Shown piece after piece: positions 54,461 to 62,697 of a stretch of 64,000 nucleotides of DNA. The notes beneath the pieces are model-generated. The model had not been told where the DNA came from. It did not search any database and saw nothing but the letters and a program-made list of their open reading frames with translations. The first letter of the stretch is position 1. Each line of letters starts with the position of its first letter. Origin of the DNA: Pseudonocardia broussonetiae. GTDB lineage: Bacteria; Actinomycetota; Actinomycetes; Mycobacteriales; Pseudonocardiaceae. The translations under genes and the position numbers were made by a program. Location of the stretch: assembly GCF_013155125.1 (NCBI RefSeq), contig NZ_CP053564.1, forward strand, positions 2,239,501 through 2,303,500, given 5' to 3'.

Positions 54461-55072
54461 GTGACCGACGTGGTGACCAGCACCCGGGGCCGGGCCGGGC
54501 TGGTCGCGGCCGTGGCCGCCCCCGGGATCCTGGTCGCCGCGGCCGGGCTGCTCCACCCCCGCGCGCTCGCCCCGTCGACGGCGCCGCTGTGGTGGCAGCT
54601 GCACGTCGTCCTGCTGCCGCTGTTCCCGCTGCTGGCCGTCGCGCTGTGGGTGCTGCTGCGCGGCGAGCGCGGGCCGCTGGCGTGGGCGGCGCGGGTGGCC
54701 GCGTACGTCTACGCCGCCTTCTACACCGCGCTCGACGTGCTGGCCGGGATCGCCGCCGGGTACCTCGTCGACCGCGCGCAGGGCGGCAGCCAGGAGGCGC
54801 TCGACCTGCGGGCGCTGGGCAACGACCTCGGGATGGTCGGCTCGTGGGCGTTCCTCGCGGCCGCGGTGCTCACCGGGGTCCTGCTGGTGCGCCGGCACGG
54901 GCGGGGCGCGCTGCCCGGCGCGGTGGTCCTGCTCGGCGGCGCGGCGACCTTCCTGCACGGGCACGTCTACTGGCCGACCGGCGGCCTCGCGGTGCTGGCG
55001 ATCGGGGTCGGCTGCGGGTTGCTGGCGGCTGCCGCGGCACCGGCCGCCGCCGCGCACTCCTCCCCGGCCTGA
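54461..55072 (+). CDS. Integral membrane protein of unknown function
   Basis: 203 residues from GTG, with about five or six hydrophobic segments (LVAAVAAPGILVAAAGLLHP, WQLHVVLLPLFPLLAVALWVLL, VAAYVYAAFYTALDVLAGIAAGYLV, MVGSWAFLAAAVLTGVLLV, LAVLAIGVGCGLLAAAAAPAAAA). HP near the first helix and HGHVYWPTGG are notable. No family is recognised. It precedes the TerD gene by 24 bases. Confidence 0.75.
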   Translation: MTDVVTSTRGRAGLVAAVAAPGILVAAAGLLHPRALAPSTAPLWWQLHVVLLPLFPLLAVALWVLLRGERGPLAWAARVAAYVYAAFYTALDVLAGIAAGYLVDRAQGGSQEALDLRALGNDLGMVGSWAFLAAAVLTGVLLVRRHGRGALPGAVVLLGGAATFLHGHVYWPTGGLAVLAIGVGCGLLAAAAAPAAAAHSSPA

Positions 55073-55096
55073 GCCCGGACTGGCAGGATCGCGGTC

Positions 55097-56215
55097 GTGC
55101 AGACCCTGCCCAAGGGCGCCAACGCGCCGCTCCCTCCCGGTCCCGTCTCGGTGCGCGTCACGGCCGCCGCCCCCGTCGACATCTCCGCGCTGCTCGTCGC
55201 GGCCACCGGCAAGGTGCGCGGCGACGCGGACTTCGTGTTCTACAACCAGCCGCAGGCGCCGGGCGTGCGCTACAACCCCGACGGCGTCGACGTCGACCCG
55301 GGCGCGGTCGAGGACGCCATCGAGACGGTGGTCGTCACCGCGAGCCTCGACGGCCGCGGCCCCGCGACGTTCGGTGCGCTCGGCGGGCTGCGGATGGACG
55401 TGGCCGTCGCCGGCACGCCGGTCGTGACGTTCACCCCCGACGGCCTCGGCGCGGAGACGGCGCTGCTGTGCGTCGAGATCTACCGGCGGGGCGCGCAGTG
55501 GAAGGTCCGCGCGGTCGGCCAGGGCTACGCCAACGGGCTGGGCGGGATCGCGACCGACTACGGCATCTCGGTCGACGACGAGCCGGCCCCCGTGGAGCAG
55601 CAGGCGGCACCTGTGCCGCAGGCGCCGTCCGTCGTCAACCTCGACAAGGGCAAGGTGTCGCTGGCCAAGCGGCAGACGGTGTCGCTGACCAAGACCGGCG
55701 CGCCGCCGCTGCGCCGCGTCGCCATGGGGCTGGGCTGGGACCCGGCGCAGGGCGGGCGCAGCATCGACCTGGACGCGTCGGCGATCGTGATCGGCAGCCG
55801 CGGCAAGAAGACCGACTCGGTGTGGTTCATGTCCAAGAGCGCGTTCAAGGGCGCGCTGGAGCACTCGGGCGACAACCTGACCGGCCACGGCGAGGGCGAC
55901 GACGAGACGATCGAGGTCGACCTCGCGAAGCTCCCGGACGACGCGCAGGCGATCGTGTTCGTCGTCAACTCGTTCCAGGGGCAGCGGTTCACCGAGGTCA
56001 GCCGCGCGTACTGCCGGTTGATCGACCTGGACACCCGCGCCGAGCTCGTCCGCTTCGAGCTGACCGACTCCCAGCCGCACACGGGCGTGATCATGAGCGT
56101 GCTGCGCCGGGCGGGTGCCGCGTGGACGATGACCGCGATCGGCGAGTTCCACGACGGCAAGACCGTCCGCGCGATGTACGGGCCCGCCGAGCAGCTGCTC
56201 CGGGGCCTGGACTAG
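55097..56215 (+). CDS. TerD-family stress protein, two-domain (TerA-like)
   Basis: 372 residues from GTG. The N-terminal half (KGANAPLPPGPVSVRVTAAAPVDISALLV, DFVFYNQPQAPGV) and the C-terminal half (LDKGKVSLAKRQTVSLTKTGAPPL, MGLGWDP, SIDLDASAIVI, SVWFMSKSAFKGALEHSGDNLTGHGEGDDETIEVDLAKLPDDAQAIVFVVNSFQGQRF) are both TerD-like, the second with the Asp-rich Ca-binding loop (GDNLTGHGEGDDE). Ter proteins are tied to tellurite, phage and chemical stress responses. The next gene starts two bases after its stop. Confidence 0.9.
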   Translation: MQTLPKGANAPLPPGPVSVRVTAAAPVDISALLVAATGKVRGDADFVFYNQPQAPGVRYNPDGVDVDPGAVEDAIETVVVTASLDGRGPATFGALGGLRMDVAVAGTPVVTFTPDGLGAETALLCVEIYRRGAQWKVRAVGQGYANGLGGIATDYGISVDDEPAPVEQQAAPVPQAPSVVNLDKGKVSLAKRQTVSLTKTGAPPLRRVAMGLGWDPAQGGRSIDLDASAIVIGSRGKKTDSVWFMSKSAFKGALEHSGDNLTGHGEGDDETIEVDLAKLPDDAQAIVFVVNSFQGQRFTEVSRAYCRLIDLDTRAELVRFELTDSQPHTGVIMSVLRRAGAAWTMTAIGEFHDGKTVRAMYGPAEQLLRGLD

Positions 56216-56217
56216 CC

Positions 56218-56928
56218 GTGGAGCAGGTCCGCTCCGACGGGATGGACGCGCGCGTGCTCGGTGCGCTGCGCGCCGCCGTCATCTCCGGGGAGCTCGCGCC
56301 CGGGTCGCTGCACTCGGTGCAGGCGCTGGCGACGCAGCTCGGCGTCTCGCGCACCCCGGTCCGCGAGGCGCTGATCAAGCTGGCGCAGCTCGGGATGGTG
56401 CGGTTCGAGCGCAACCGCGGCGTGCGGGTGCTGCAGACCTCGCTGCACGACCTCGAGGAGGTCTTCGCGCTGCGGCTGCTGCTGGAGGTGCCAGCGACGC
56501 GCCGGGCCTGCGAGCTGCTCGACGCGGCCGGGCGCCGGGAGCTGCGGCGCATCTTCCGGGCGATGGAGCGCGCCGCCGACGCCGACGACGACTTCGCGCT
56601 GTGGGAGCACGACCGGCACTTCCACCGCGCGCTGCTGCAGGCCTCGGGCAACACGCGCCTGGCGCACTACGTCGACGGGCTGCGCGACACGGTGCTGCGC
56701 CGCGGCGTGTCGACGGCGCGGTCGTCGCGGTCGCTGCACGAGATCGTCGCGGAGCACCTGGTCGTGCTGGAGCGCATCGAGGCCGCCGACGCCGACGGCG
56801 CGGCCGCCGCGATGCGGGCCCACGTGCTGCACACCGCCGAGCTCCTCATCGCCCAGGAGAGCGGGGAACCGGTGGGCTCGCTGGAGATCGACCTCGTGTG
56901 GACCGATGGACGCGTGCGCACGGATTGA
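56218..56928 (+). CDS. GntR family regulator, FCD/FadR subfamily
   Basis: 236 residues from GTG. N-terminal GntR winged helix: LGALRAAVISGELAPGSLHSVQALATQLGVSRTPVREALIKLAQLGMVRFERNRGVRVLQ. C-terminal FCD: EEVFALRLLLEVPATRRACELLD, DDDFALWEHDRHFHRALLQASGN with metal-binding Asp/His, and LHEIVAEHLVVLERIEAADADGAAAAMRAHVLHTAELL. FCD proteins usually bind small organic acids through a metal. Two overlapping palindromes just after its stop, before the lactonase, are probable targets. It is likely regulator of the lactone catabolism genes. Confidence 0.9.
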   Translation: MEQVRSDGMDARVLGALRAAVISGELAPGSLHSVQALATQLGVSRTPVREALIKLAQLGMVRFERNRGVRVLQTSLHDLEEVFALRLLLEVPATRRACELLDAAGRRELRRIFRAMERAADADDDFALWEHDRHFHRALLQASGNTRLAHYVDGLRDTVLRRGVSTARSSRSLHEIVAEHLVVLERIEAADADGAAAAMRAHVLHTAELLIAQESGEPVGSLEIDLVWTDGRVRTD

Positions 56929-56931
56929 CGA

Positions 56932-56950
56932 GTGGCATGTCACATGTCAC
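56932..56950. promoter_or_regulatory. Overlapping palindromes, candidate GntR operator of the lactonase operon
   Basis: GTGGCATGTCAC (56932-56943) is a palindrome of the form GTG-N-CATG-N-CAC; a second copy, GTCACATGTCAC (56939-56950), is offset by seven bases with one mismatch. ATGTCAC is directly repeated at 56937 and 56944. The site lies between the GntR stop (56928) and the lactonase start (57001). Confidence 0.6.
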
Positions 56951-57000
56951 GGTGCGCACAGGCGCGTCCGAGCGCGTCGCTCGACGGCGAGAGGATCCCC

Positions 57001-57813
57001 ATGGCCACAGCGAACAAGGTCACCGTCATCCCCTGCGGGGCGATGTCCGCAGACCTCACCTGGCTCCTGCTCAAGCCCGGCAAGTCCATCACCGACCGGA
57101 ACCACAAGGACGGGCCCGCCCCCTGGGTCGACGTCCCCACGCACTGCGTGCTGGTGGAGACCGACGAGGGCAAGGTCCTCTGGGACACCAGCTGTCCGAG
57201 TGACTGGGAGGACCGCTGGGCCCCCACCGGGCTGCAGGACTTCTTCCCCTACGACAAGGTGTCCGACGACGAGTACCTCGACGCGCGGCTCACCCAGCTG
57301 GGCGTCGGCCTCGACGAGATCGACTACGTGATCCTGTCGCACCTGCACTTCGACCACGCCGGCAACGCGCAGATGTTCAAGAAGACCAACGCGAAGCTGG
57401 TCTGCCACGAGCGCGAGAAGGACTTCGCGTTCAACTTCGAGGGCCCCTTCAACGGCGCGCACCTCAAGGCCGACTACGAGGGACTGGACTTCCAGACCGT
57501 CTCCGGCGACACGGAGTTCCTCCCCGGCATCACGCTCATCGAGACCCCCGGCCACACCGTCGGCACGATGTCGATGCAGGTGGACCTCCCCGACACCGGC
57601 ACGATGATCTTCACCTCCGACGCCGTCTACATGGGCGAGAGCTTCGGCCCGCCCGCCACGCCGGCCGCGATCGTCAACAACCTCGAGGACTTCTACAAGT
57701 CCGTCGAGAAGCTGCGCGGCATCCAGGAGAAGACGAACGCGACGATGGTGTTCGGCCACGACGCCGAGCAGATCCACCAGCTGCGCGTGGCGCCGGAGGG
57801 CTCGTACACGTGA
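57001..57813 (+). CDS. Metallo-beta-lactamase lactonase (AttM/BlcC-like)
   Basis: 270 residues with GAGAGGA before the ATG. The MBL metal set is complete: HLHFDHAG (His114, His116, Asp118, His119), His in ETPGHTVGTMS, Asp in FTSDAVYMGES and His in VFGHDAEQ; VLWDTSCPSDW is the family N-terminal strand. It belongs to the AHL-lactonase/gamma-butyrolactonase group that opens lactone rings. The gene order with an iron-containing hydroxybutyrate enzyme downstream favours gamma-lactones over AHLs. It is 34 bases upstream of the HOT-like gene. Confidence 0.88.
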   Translation: MATANKVTVIPCGAMSADLTWLLLKPGKSITDRNHKDGPAPWVDVPTHCVLVETDEGKVLWDTSCPSDWEDRWAPTGLQDFFPYDKVSDDEYLDARLTQLGVGLDEIDYVILSHLHFDHAGNAQMFKKTNAKLVCHEREKDFAFNFEGPFNGAHLKADYEGLDFQTVSGDTEFLPGITLIETPGHTVGTMSMQVDLPDTGTMIFTSDAVYMGESFGPPATPAAIVNNLEDFYKSVEKLRGIQEKTNATMVFGHDAEQIHQLRVAPEGSYT

Positions 57814-57847
57814 CCGCCGACGTACTTCTTCCCGCGGAGGCGAGATC

Positions 57848-59131
57848 ATGACAGGCATCGAACTCAAGGAAGAGACGATCTTCACCTGGGGGGCGCCCCC
57901 GCTGAAGTTCGGCGCGGGTGCGTCGGACGAGATCGGCTTCGAGATGTCGGGCTACGGCGTCAAGCGGGTCCTGATCGTCACCGACCCCGGCGTCAGCGCG
58001 CTGGGCATCCCGCAGCGCATCGCCGACACGCTGGCGCGCTACGAGATCTCGTCGGAGATCTTCGACGGCGTGCACGTCGAGCCCACCGACGACTCGATGA
58101 ACAAGGCCGTCGAGTACGCCCGCGCGCAGGGCGACTGGGACGGCTTCGTGGCCGTCGGCGGCGGGTCGGCGATCGACACCGCCAAGGCGATCAACCTGCT
58201 GACCAGCCACCCCGGCGAGCTGATGGACTACATCAACAAGCCGATCGGCGCGGCCAAGACCCCGCCCGGGCAGCTCAAGCCGCTGATCGCGGTGCCGACG
58301 ACGGCGGGCACCGGGTCGGAGTCCACCGCCATGTGCGTGCTGGACATCCTGTCGATGAAGGTCAAGACCGGGATCAGCCACTGGCGGCTGCGCCCGACCC
58401 TGGCCGTCATCGACCCGCTGCTGACGATGACGCTGAGCCCCGAGGTGAGCGCGGCGTCGGGCATGGACATCGTGTGCCACGCGGTGGAGAGCTACACCGC
58501 GCGCTACTACACGACGTTCGACCGCAAGAAGCCCGAGGAGCGCGTCACCTACTGCGGGTCGAACCCGGTGTCGGACCTGTGGTGCGAGAAGGCGATGTCG
58601 CTCATCGCGCAGTCGTTCCGCGGCTCGGTGCACGAGGGCTCGCTGGAGGACCGCTCGAACATGATGATGGCCGCGACGTTCGCGGGCATGGGGTTCGGCA
58701 ACTCCGGCGTGCACATCCCGCACGCCAACGCCTACCCGATCGCGGGCATGGTCAAGGACTACCGCCCGGCGGGCTACCCGCAGGACGAGCCGATGGTGCC
58801 GCACGGCCAGTCGGTGTCGCTGACCGCGCCCGAGGCGTTCCGCTTCTCCTTCGAGTCCGCTCCCGAGCGGCACCTGAAGGCCGCGGAGATGATGGACCCG
58901 CGGGCCGACAAGCACTCCACCCCGTCGGAGCAGCTCCCGTCGGTGCTCGTCTCGCTGATGCGCGACATCGGGATCCCCAACGGGATCGGCGGCGTCGGCT
59001 ACACCGAGGCGGACGTCCCGGACCTCGTCCCCGGCACGATGAAGCAGGCCCGCCTGCTGGCGACGTGCCCGAAGACGCCGACCGAGGACGACATCGCCGG
59101 GATCCTGACCCGGTCCATCGAGAACTGGTAG
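57848..59131 (+). CDS. Hydroxyacid-oxoacid transhydrogenase-like iron-containing alcohol dehydrogenase
   Basis: 427 residues. It matches ADHFE1/HOT proteins: FGAGASDEIGFEMSGYGVKRVLIVTD, VEPTDDSMNKAVEYA, FVAVGGGSAIDTAKAINLL (GGGS), LKPLIAVPTTAGTGSESTA, VIDPLLTMTLSPEV, SGMDIVCHAVESYTARYY, SNPVSDLWCEKAM, FGNSGVHIPHANAYPIAGMV and VPHGQSVSLTAPEAF. The Asp and His residues of the metal site are retained. HOT oxidises 4-hydroxybutyrate to succinic semialdehyde with 2-oxoglutarate as acceptor, giving D-2-hydroxyglutarate. Plain NAD-linked alcohol dehydrogenase activity is an alternative. A 19-bp hairpin follows. Confidence 0.87.
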   Translation: MTGIELKEETIFTWGAPPLKFGAGASDEIGFEMSGYGVKRVLIVTDPGVSALGIPQRIADTLARYEISSEIFDGVHVEPTDDSMNKAVEYARAQGDWDGFVAVGGGSAIDTAKAINLLTSHPGELMDYINKPIGAAKTPPGQLKPLIAVPTTAGTGSESTAMCVLDILSMKVKTGISHWRLRPTLAVIDPLLTMTLSPEVSAASGMDIVCHAVESYTARYYTTFDRKKPEERVTYCGSNPVSDLWCEKAMSLIAQSFRGSVHEGSLEDRSNMMMAATFAGMGFGNSGVHIPHANAYPIAGMVKDYRPAGYPQDEPMVPHGQSVSLTAPEAFRFSFESAPERHLKAAEMMDPRADKHSTPSEQLPSVLVSLMRDIGIPNGIGGVGYTEADVPDLVPGTMKQARLLATCPKTPTEDDIAGILTRSIENW

Positions 59132-59136
59132 CCCCC

Positions 59137-59176
59137 GTGAGCGGGAACCGTGGCCCTGGCCACGGTTCCCGCTCAC
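59137..59176 (+). terminator. Hairpin between HOT-like and FmdB genes
   Basis: Perfect 19-bp arms (59137-59155 and 59158-59176, GTGAGCGGGAACCGTGGCC and complement) with a 2-base spacer; six bases after the stop. It may attenuate transcription into the downstream genes, or protect the upstream mRNA. Confidence 0.75.
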
Positions 59177-59195
59177 GAGCACCGGAGGTGCCGCA

Positions 59196-59723
59196 GTGCC
59201 GATCTACGTCTTCAAGTGCGAGTGCGGGTACCGGTTCGAGTACCTGGCCTCGTTCGACGCCGCCGCCCCCGGCTGCCCGGAGTGCGGCGGTGCCACCCGC
59301 AAGATCCCCGCGGGGTTCAGCCTCGGCGGTCAGGCGAGCGCCGGCCTGACCAAGGAGCAGATGCCCCAGACCTGGAGGGGCACCTACAACGGCGACCGCG
59401 AGTACGTGACGAAGCTGCGGCGCCAGTGGGACAAGCGCCAGCAGGTCGAGGCGAAGCACCCCGAGATCGCGGGCGACCAGCGGCCGATCATCGCGCACGA
59501 GGGCCGCTACCACGCGGCCCCGCTGCGGGCCGGCGACGTGCCCCTGGGCGGGGCGGCGGGGCACGGCACGACGCCCCGGCCGGCCGCGGAGGACGCCACC
59601 CCGGCGGCCCCGCCGAGCACCGGTCACGGCCACGGCCACGGCGGCCACGGGCACGGGCACGGGCATGCGACGAAGCCCACGACGGGGTCGACGGGTGCTT
59701 CCCCGGCGGGCGGCTCAGACTGA
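59196..59723 (+). CDS. FmdB-type zinc ribbon protein with His-rich tail
   Basis: 175 residues from GTG with GGAGGTG before it. Zinc ribbon: MPIYVFKCECGYRFEYLASF ... GCPECGGATRKIP (Cys8, Cys10, Cys27, Cys30). The middle (LTKEQMPQTWRGTYNGDREYVTKLRRQWDKRQQ) is basic. The tail is GHGHGHGGHGHGHGHAT, a metal-binding-like run. FmdB proteins are proposed regulators of amidase/formamidase genes; here next to a transhydrogenase, it may be a zinc-sensing regulator or metal donor. Confidence 0.85.
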   Translation: MPIYVFKCECGYRFEYLASFDAAAPGCPECGGATRKIPAGFSLGGQASAGLTKEQMPQTWRGTYNGDREYVTKLRRQWDKRQQVEAKHPEIAGDQRPIIAHEGRYHAAPLRAGDVPLGGAAGHGTTPRPAAEDATPAAPPSTGHGHGHGGHGHGHGHATKPTTGSTGASPAGGSD

Positions 59724-59727
59724 GCCC

Positions 59728-62697
59728 GTGAGCAGTTCCGACGTCGACGACCTCTCCGCCGCGCTGAGCCGGGCCGTGCGCGGCCCCGTCCGGTTCGACC
59801 CGGCCCACCGCGCGATGTACTCCGCGGACGCCTCGAACTACCGGCGCGTCCCGATCGGGGTGGTCACCCCGGTGGACGTCGACGACGTCGAGGCCGCCGT
59901 CTCCGTGTGCTCCGCGCACGACGTGCCCGTGCTGCCGCGCGGCGCGGGCACGTCGATCGCGGGGCAGGCGGTCAACGCGGCCGTGGTGCTGGACTTCGCC
60001 TCGCACCTCAACCGGATCGAGTCGATCGACCCGGAGGCGCGCACCGCCCGCGTGCAGCCCGGCGTCGTCCTCGACAAGCTCCGCGACGCCGCGCGCCCGC
60101 ACGGCCTCACGTTCGGGCCCGACCCGTCGACGCACAACCGCTGCACGCTCGGCGGGATGATCGGCAACAACGCCTGCGGCTCGCACTCGGTGGCGTGGGG
60201 CAAGACCGTCGACAACGTGCACGCGCTCGACGTCCTCACCTACCGCGGGCAGCGCCTCGAGCTCGGGCGCGGCGAGCACGGCGCCGGGATCCCCGCGCAG
60301 CTCGCGGCGCTCGCCGACCGGCTCGGCGAGCAGGTGCGCACGTCGTTCCCCGACCTGACGCGGCGCGTGTCGGGCTACAACCTCGACCAGCTCCTCCCGG
60401 AGAACGGGTTCGACCTCGCGAAGGCGCTCGTCGGTACCGAGGGCACGTGCGCCACGGTGCTGGGCGCCACGGTGCGGCTCGTCGAGTCGCCCGCCTTCCG
60501 CGCGCTGGCCGTCCTCGGCTTCCCCGACGCCTACACCGCCGCCGACCACGTCATGCCGATCCGCGAGCTCGGGCCGCTGACGATCGAGGGCATGGACGCC
60601 GGCCTCATCGCGGCGCTGCGCGCGGCCAACCCGCTGGAGACGGCGTCGCGCGCGCTGCCCGAGGGCGGCGGCTGGCTCTACGTCGAGACCGGCGGCGCGA
60701 CGCGCGCGGAGGCCGAGGCCGCCGCGGACGCCGTCGTCGTCGCCATGAAGCCCTTCACCCCGCACGCGCTCGTCGTGAGCGACCCGGGGCAGATGAAGGC
60801 GCTGTGGCGCATCCGCGAGGACGGCGCCGGCATCCTCACCCGCTCGCCCGACGGCGGCGAGGCCTGGCCGGGCTGGGAGGACGCCGCGGTGCCGCCGGAG
60901 AGGTTCGGCGCGTACCTGCGCGAGTTCGACGCGCTGCTGACGAAGCACGGGCGCCGCGGCGCCTACTACGGCCACTTCGGCGACGGCTGCCTGCACGTCC
61001 GGATCGACTTCGACCTGCTCACCCGCGAGGGGATCGCGAACTTCCGCGGCTTCATGGAGGAGGGCGCCGACCTCGTGGTCGCGCACGGGGGCTCGCTCTC
61101 GGGCGAGCACGGCGACGGTACGGCCCGCGCCGAGCTGCTCCCGCGGATGTACCCGCCGGAGATCATCGCGGCGTTCGAGGAGTTCAAGGGCATCTGGGAC
61201 CCCGACGACCGGATGAACCCCGGCTCGGTCGTGCGCCCGAAGAAGATGGACGAGGACCTGCGGATCTTCGTCGGGATGCCGACGATGGTCGACGCCCCGA
61301 TGCTCGCGTTCGCCCACGACCGCGGCTCGTTCGGGCGCGCCACCCGCCGGTGCCTGGGCGTCGGCAAGTGCGTCACGGAGTCGGGCGGCGTGATGTGCCC
61401 GAGCTACCGCGCCACCGGCGAGGAGATGCACTCCACGCGGGGCCGCGCGCGGCTGCTGTTCGAGATGGCCAACGGCGAGGTGATCAAGGGCGGCTGGGAC
61501 TCCACCGAGGTCGACGACGCGCTCGACCTGTGCCTGTCCTGCAAGGGCTGCAAGCGCGACTGCCCCGTCGGCGTCGACATGGCGGCGTACAAGACGGAGT
61601 TCCTGGCGCAGCGCTACCAGGGCAAGGTGCGCCCGGCGTCGCACTACTCGATGGGCGCGCTGCCGCGCTGGATGCGGATCGTCGGGAAGCTGCCGGCGGG
61701 CGTCGTCGACGTCCTCAACGCCGCGGCCCGCAGCCCGCTCGGGGCCCTGGCCAAGCGGGCGGGCGGGATCACGCCGGAGCGCGCGATCCCGGCGATCGCG
61801 CGCACCCCGTACACGCGGACCGGGGTGGGGCCGGGGGCCGGTGCGCGCCTGGGGGCGCGGGTGCGGGCGGGGCTGCCGGGGCCGGTGCGGCGACGGCTGC
61901 CGGGCGTCGGCGGGGCCACCCCTGTGCAACGGGACGACAGCGAGGTGGCCCTGCTGCACGGAGGACCGGGCAGCCGCGGCCGCATCCTGCTCTGGCCCGA
62001 CACGTTCACCAACCACTTCGACCCCGCCATCGCCGTCGACGCCGTCGCGGTCCTGGAGCGGCTCGGCTACACCGTCGAGCTCCCGCCCCGCGACGTCTGC
62101 TGCGGGCTGACCTGGACCTCCACCGGCCAGGTCGACGCCGCCCGCCGCGTGCTGCGCCGCAGCCTGCGCACGATCGAGCCGTGGCTGGCGGCGGGCGTGC
62201 CCGTCGTCGGGCTGGAGCCGTCCTGCACCGCCGCGCTGCGCGCCGACGGCCCGGAGCTGTTGCCCGACGAGCCGCTGGCCGCCGCGCTGTCCACCGGGGT
62301 CCGGACGTTCGCCGAGGTGCTGGGCGAGCACGTCGACGAGCTGGCCGCCGCGGCCACCGGGCCGGCCCGCAAGGCGCTGGTGCAGGTCCACTGCCACCAG
62401 CACGCCGAGCTCGGTACCGACGACGACCGCGCGGTCATGGCGGCCATCGGCGTCGACGCCGAGGTGCTCGACTCCGGCTGCTGCGGCCTCGCCGGCAACT
62501 TCGGGTTCGAGAAGGGCCACTACGACGTGTCGATGGCGTGCGCGGAGCGGGTGCTGCTGCCCGCGGTGCGCGCCGCGGACGCCGACGTCGACGTCCTCGC
62601 CGACGGCTTCTCCTGCCGCACGCAGCTGCGCCAGGCGGGCACCCGCGAGCCGGTGCACCTCGCCCAGCTCGCCGCCCGCGCGCTCGGCGTGTCGTGA
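59728..62697 (+). CDS. FAD/Fe-S 2-hydroxyacid dehydrogenase (D-2-hydroxyglutarate dehydrogenase-like, YdiJ type)
   Basis: 989 residues from GTG. PCMH FAD-binding domain (VPVLPRGAGTSIAGQAV, GPDPSTHNRCTLGGMIGNNACGSHS), FAD-oxidase C-terminal domain (GYYGHFGDGCLHVRIDF-type: AYYGHFGDGCLHVRIDF; LSGEHGDGTARAELLPRMY), then two 4Fe-4S sites (CLGVGKCVTESGGVMCPSY and CLSCKGCKRDCPVGVD), and two CCG domains (DVCCGLTWTS, SGCCGLAGNFGFEKGHYDVSM). This is the architecture of YdiJ-type enzymes of about 1000 residues, oxidising D-2-hydroxy acids to quinone or another carrier. D-lactate or glycolate are alternatives. It overlaps the patatin gene (GTGA). Confidence 0.9.
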   Translation: MSSSDVDDLSAALSRAVRGPVRFDPAHRAMYSADASNYRRVPIGVVTPVDVDDVEAAVSVCSAHDVPVLPRGAGTSIAGQAVNAAVVLDFASHLNRIESIDPEARTARVQPGVVLDKLRDAARPHGLTFGPDPSTHNRCTLGGMIGNNACGSHSVAWGKTVDNVHALDVLTYRGQRLELGRGEHGAGIPAQLAALADRLGEQVRTSFPDLTRRVSGYNLDQLLPENGFDLAKALVGTEGTCATVLGATVRLVESPAFRALAVLGFPDAYTAADHVMPIRELGPLTIEGMDAGLIAALRAANPLETASRALPEGGGWLYVETGGATRAEAEAAADAVVVAMKPFTPHALVVSDPGQMKALWRIREDGAGILTRSPDGGEAWPGWEDAAVPPERFGAYLREFDALLTKHGRRGAYYGHFGDGCLHVRIDFDLLTREGIANFRGFMEEGADLVVAHGGSLSGEHGDGTARAELLPRMYPPEIIAAFEEFKGIWDPDDRMNPGSVVRPKKMDEDLRIFVGMPTMVDAPMLAFAHDRGSFGRATRRCLGVGKCVTESGGVMCPSYRATGEEMHSTRGRARLLFEMANGEVIKGGWDSTEVDDALDLCLSCKGCKRDCPVGVDMAAYKTEFLAQRYQGKVRPASHYSMGALPRWMRIVGKLPAGVVDVLNAAARSPLGALAKRAGGITPERAIPAIARTPYTRTGVGPGAGARLGARVRAGLPGPVRRRLPGVGGATPVQRDDSEVALLHGGPGSRGRILLWPDTFTNHFDPAIAVDAVAVLERLGYTVELPPRDVCCGLTWTSTGQVDAARRVLRRSLRTIEPWLAAGVPVVGLEPSCTAALRADGPELLPDEPLAAALSTGVRTFAEVLGEHVDELAAAATGPARKALVQVHCHQHAELGTDDDRAVMAAIGVDAEVLDSGCCGLAGNFGFEKGHYDVSMACAERVLLPAVRAADADVDVLADGFSCRTQLRQAGTREPVHLAQLAARALGVS

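Noticed and set aside
57848..59131. NDMA-dependent methanol dehydrogenase
   Set aside because: Actinobacterial iron alcohol dehydrogenases of that type were considered, but the VEPTD, NPVSDLW, GVHIPHANAYPI and VPHGQSVSLTAPEAF segments fit HOT/ADHFE1 better.
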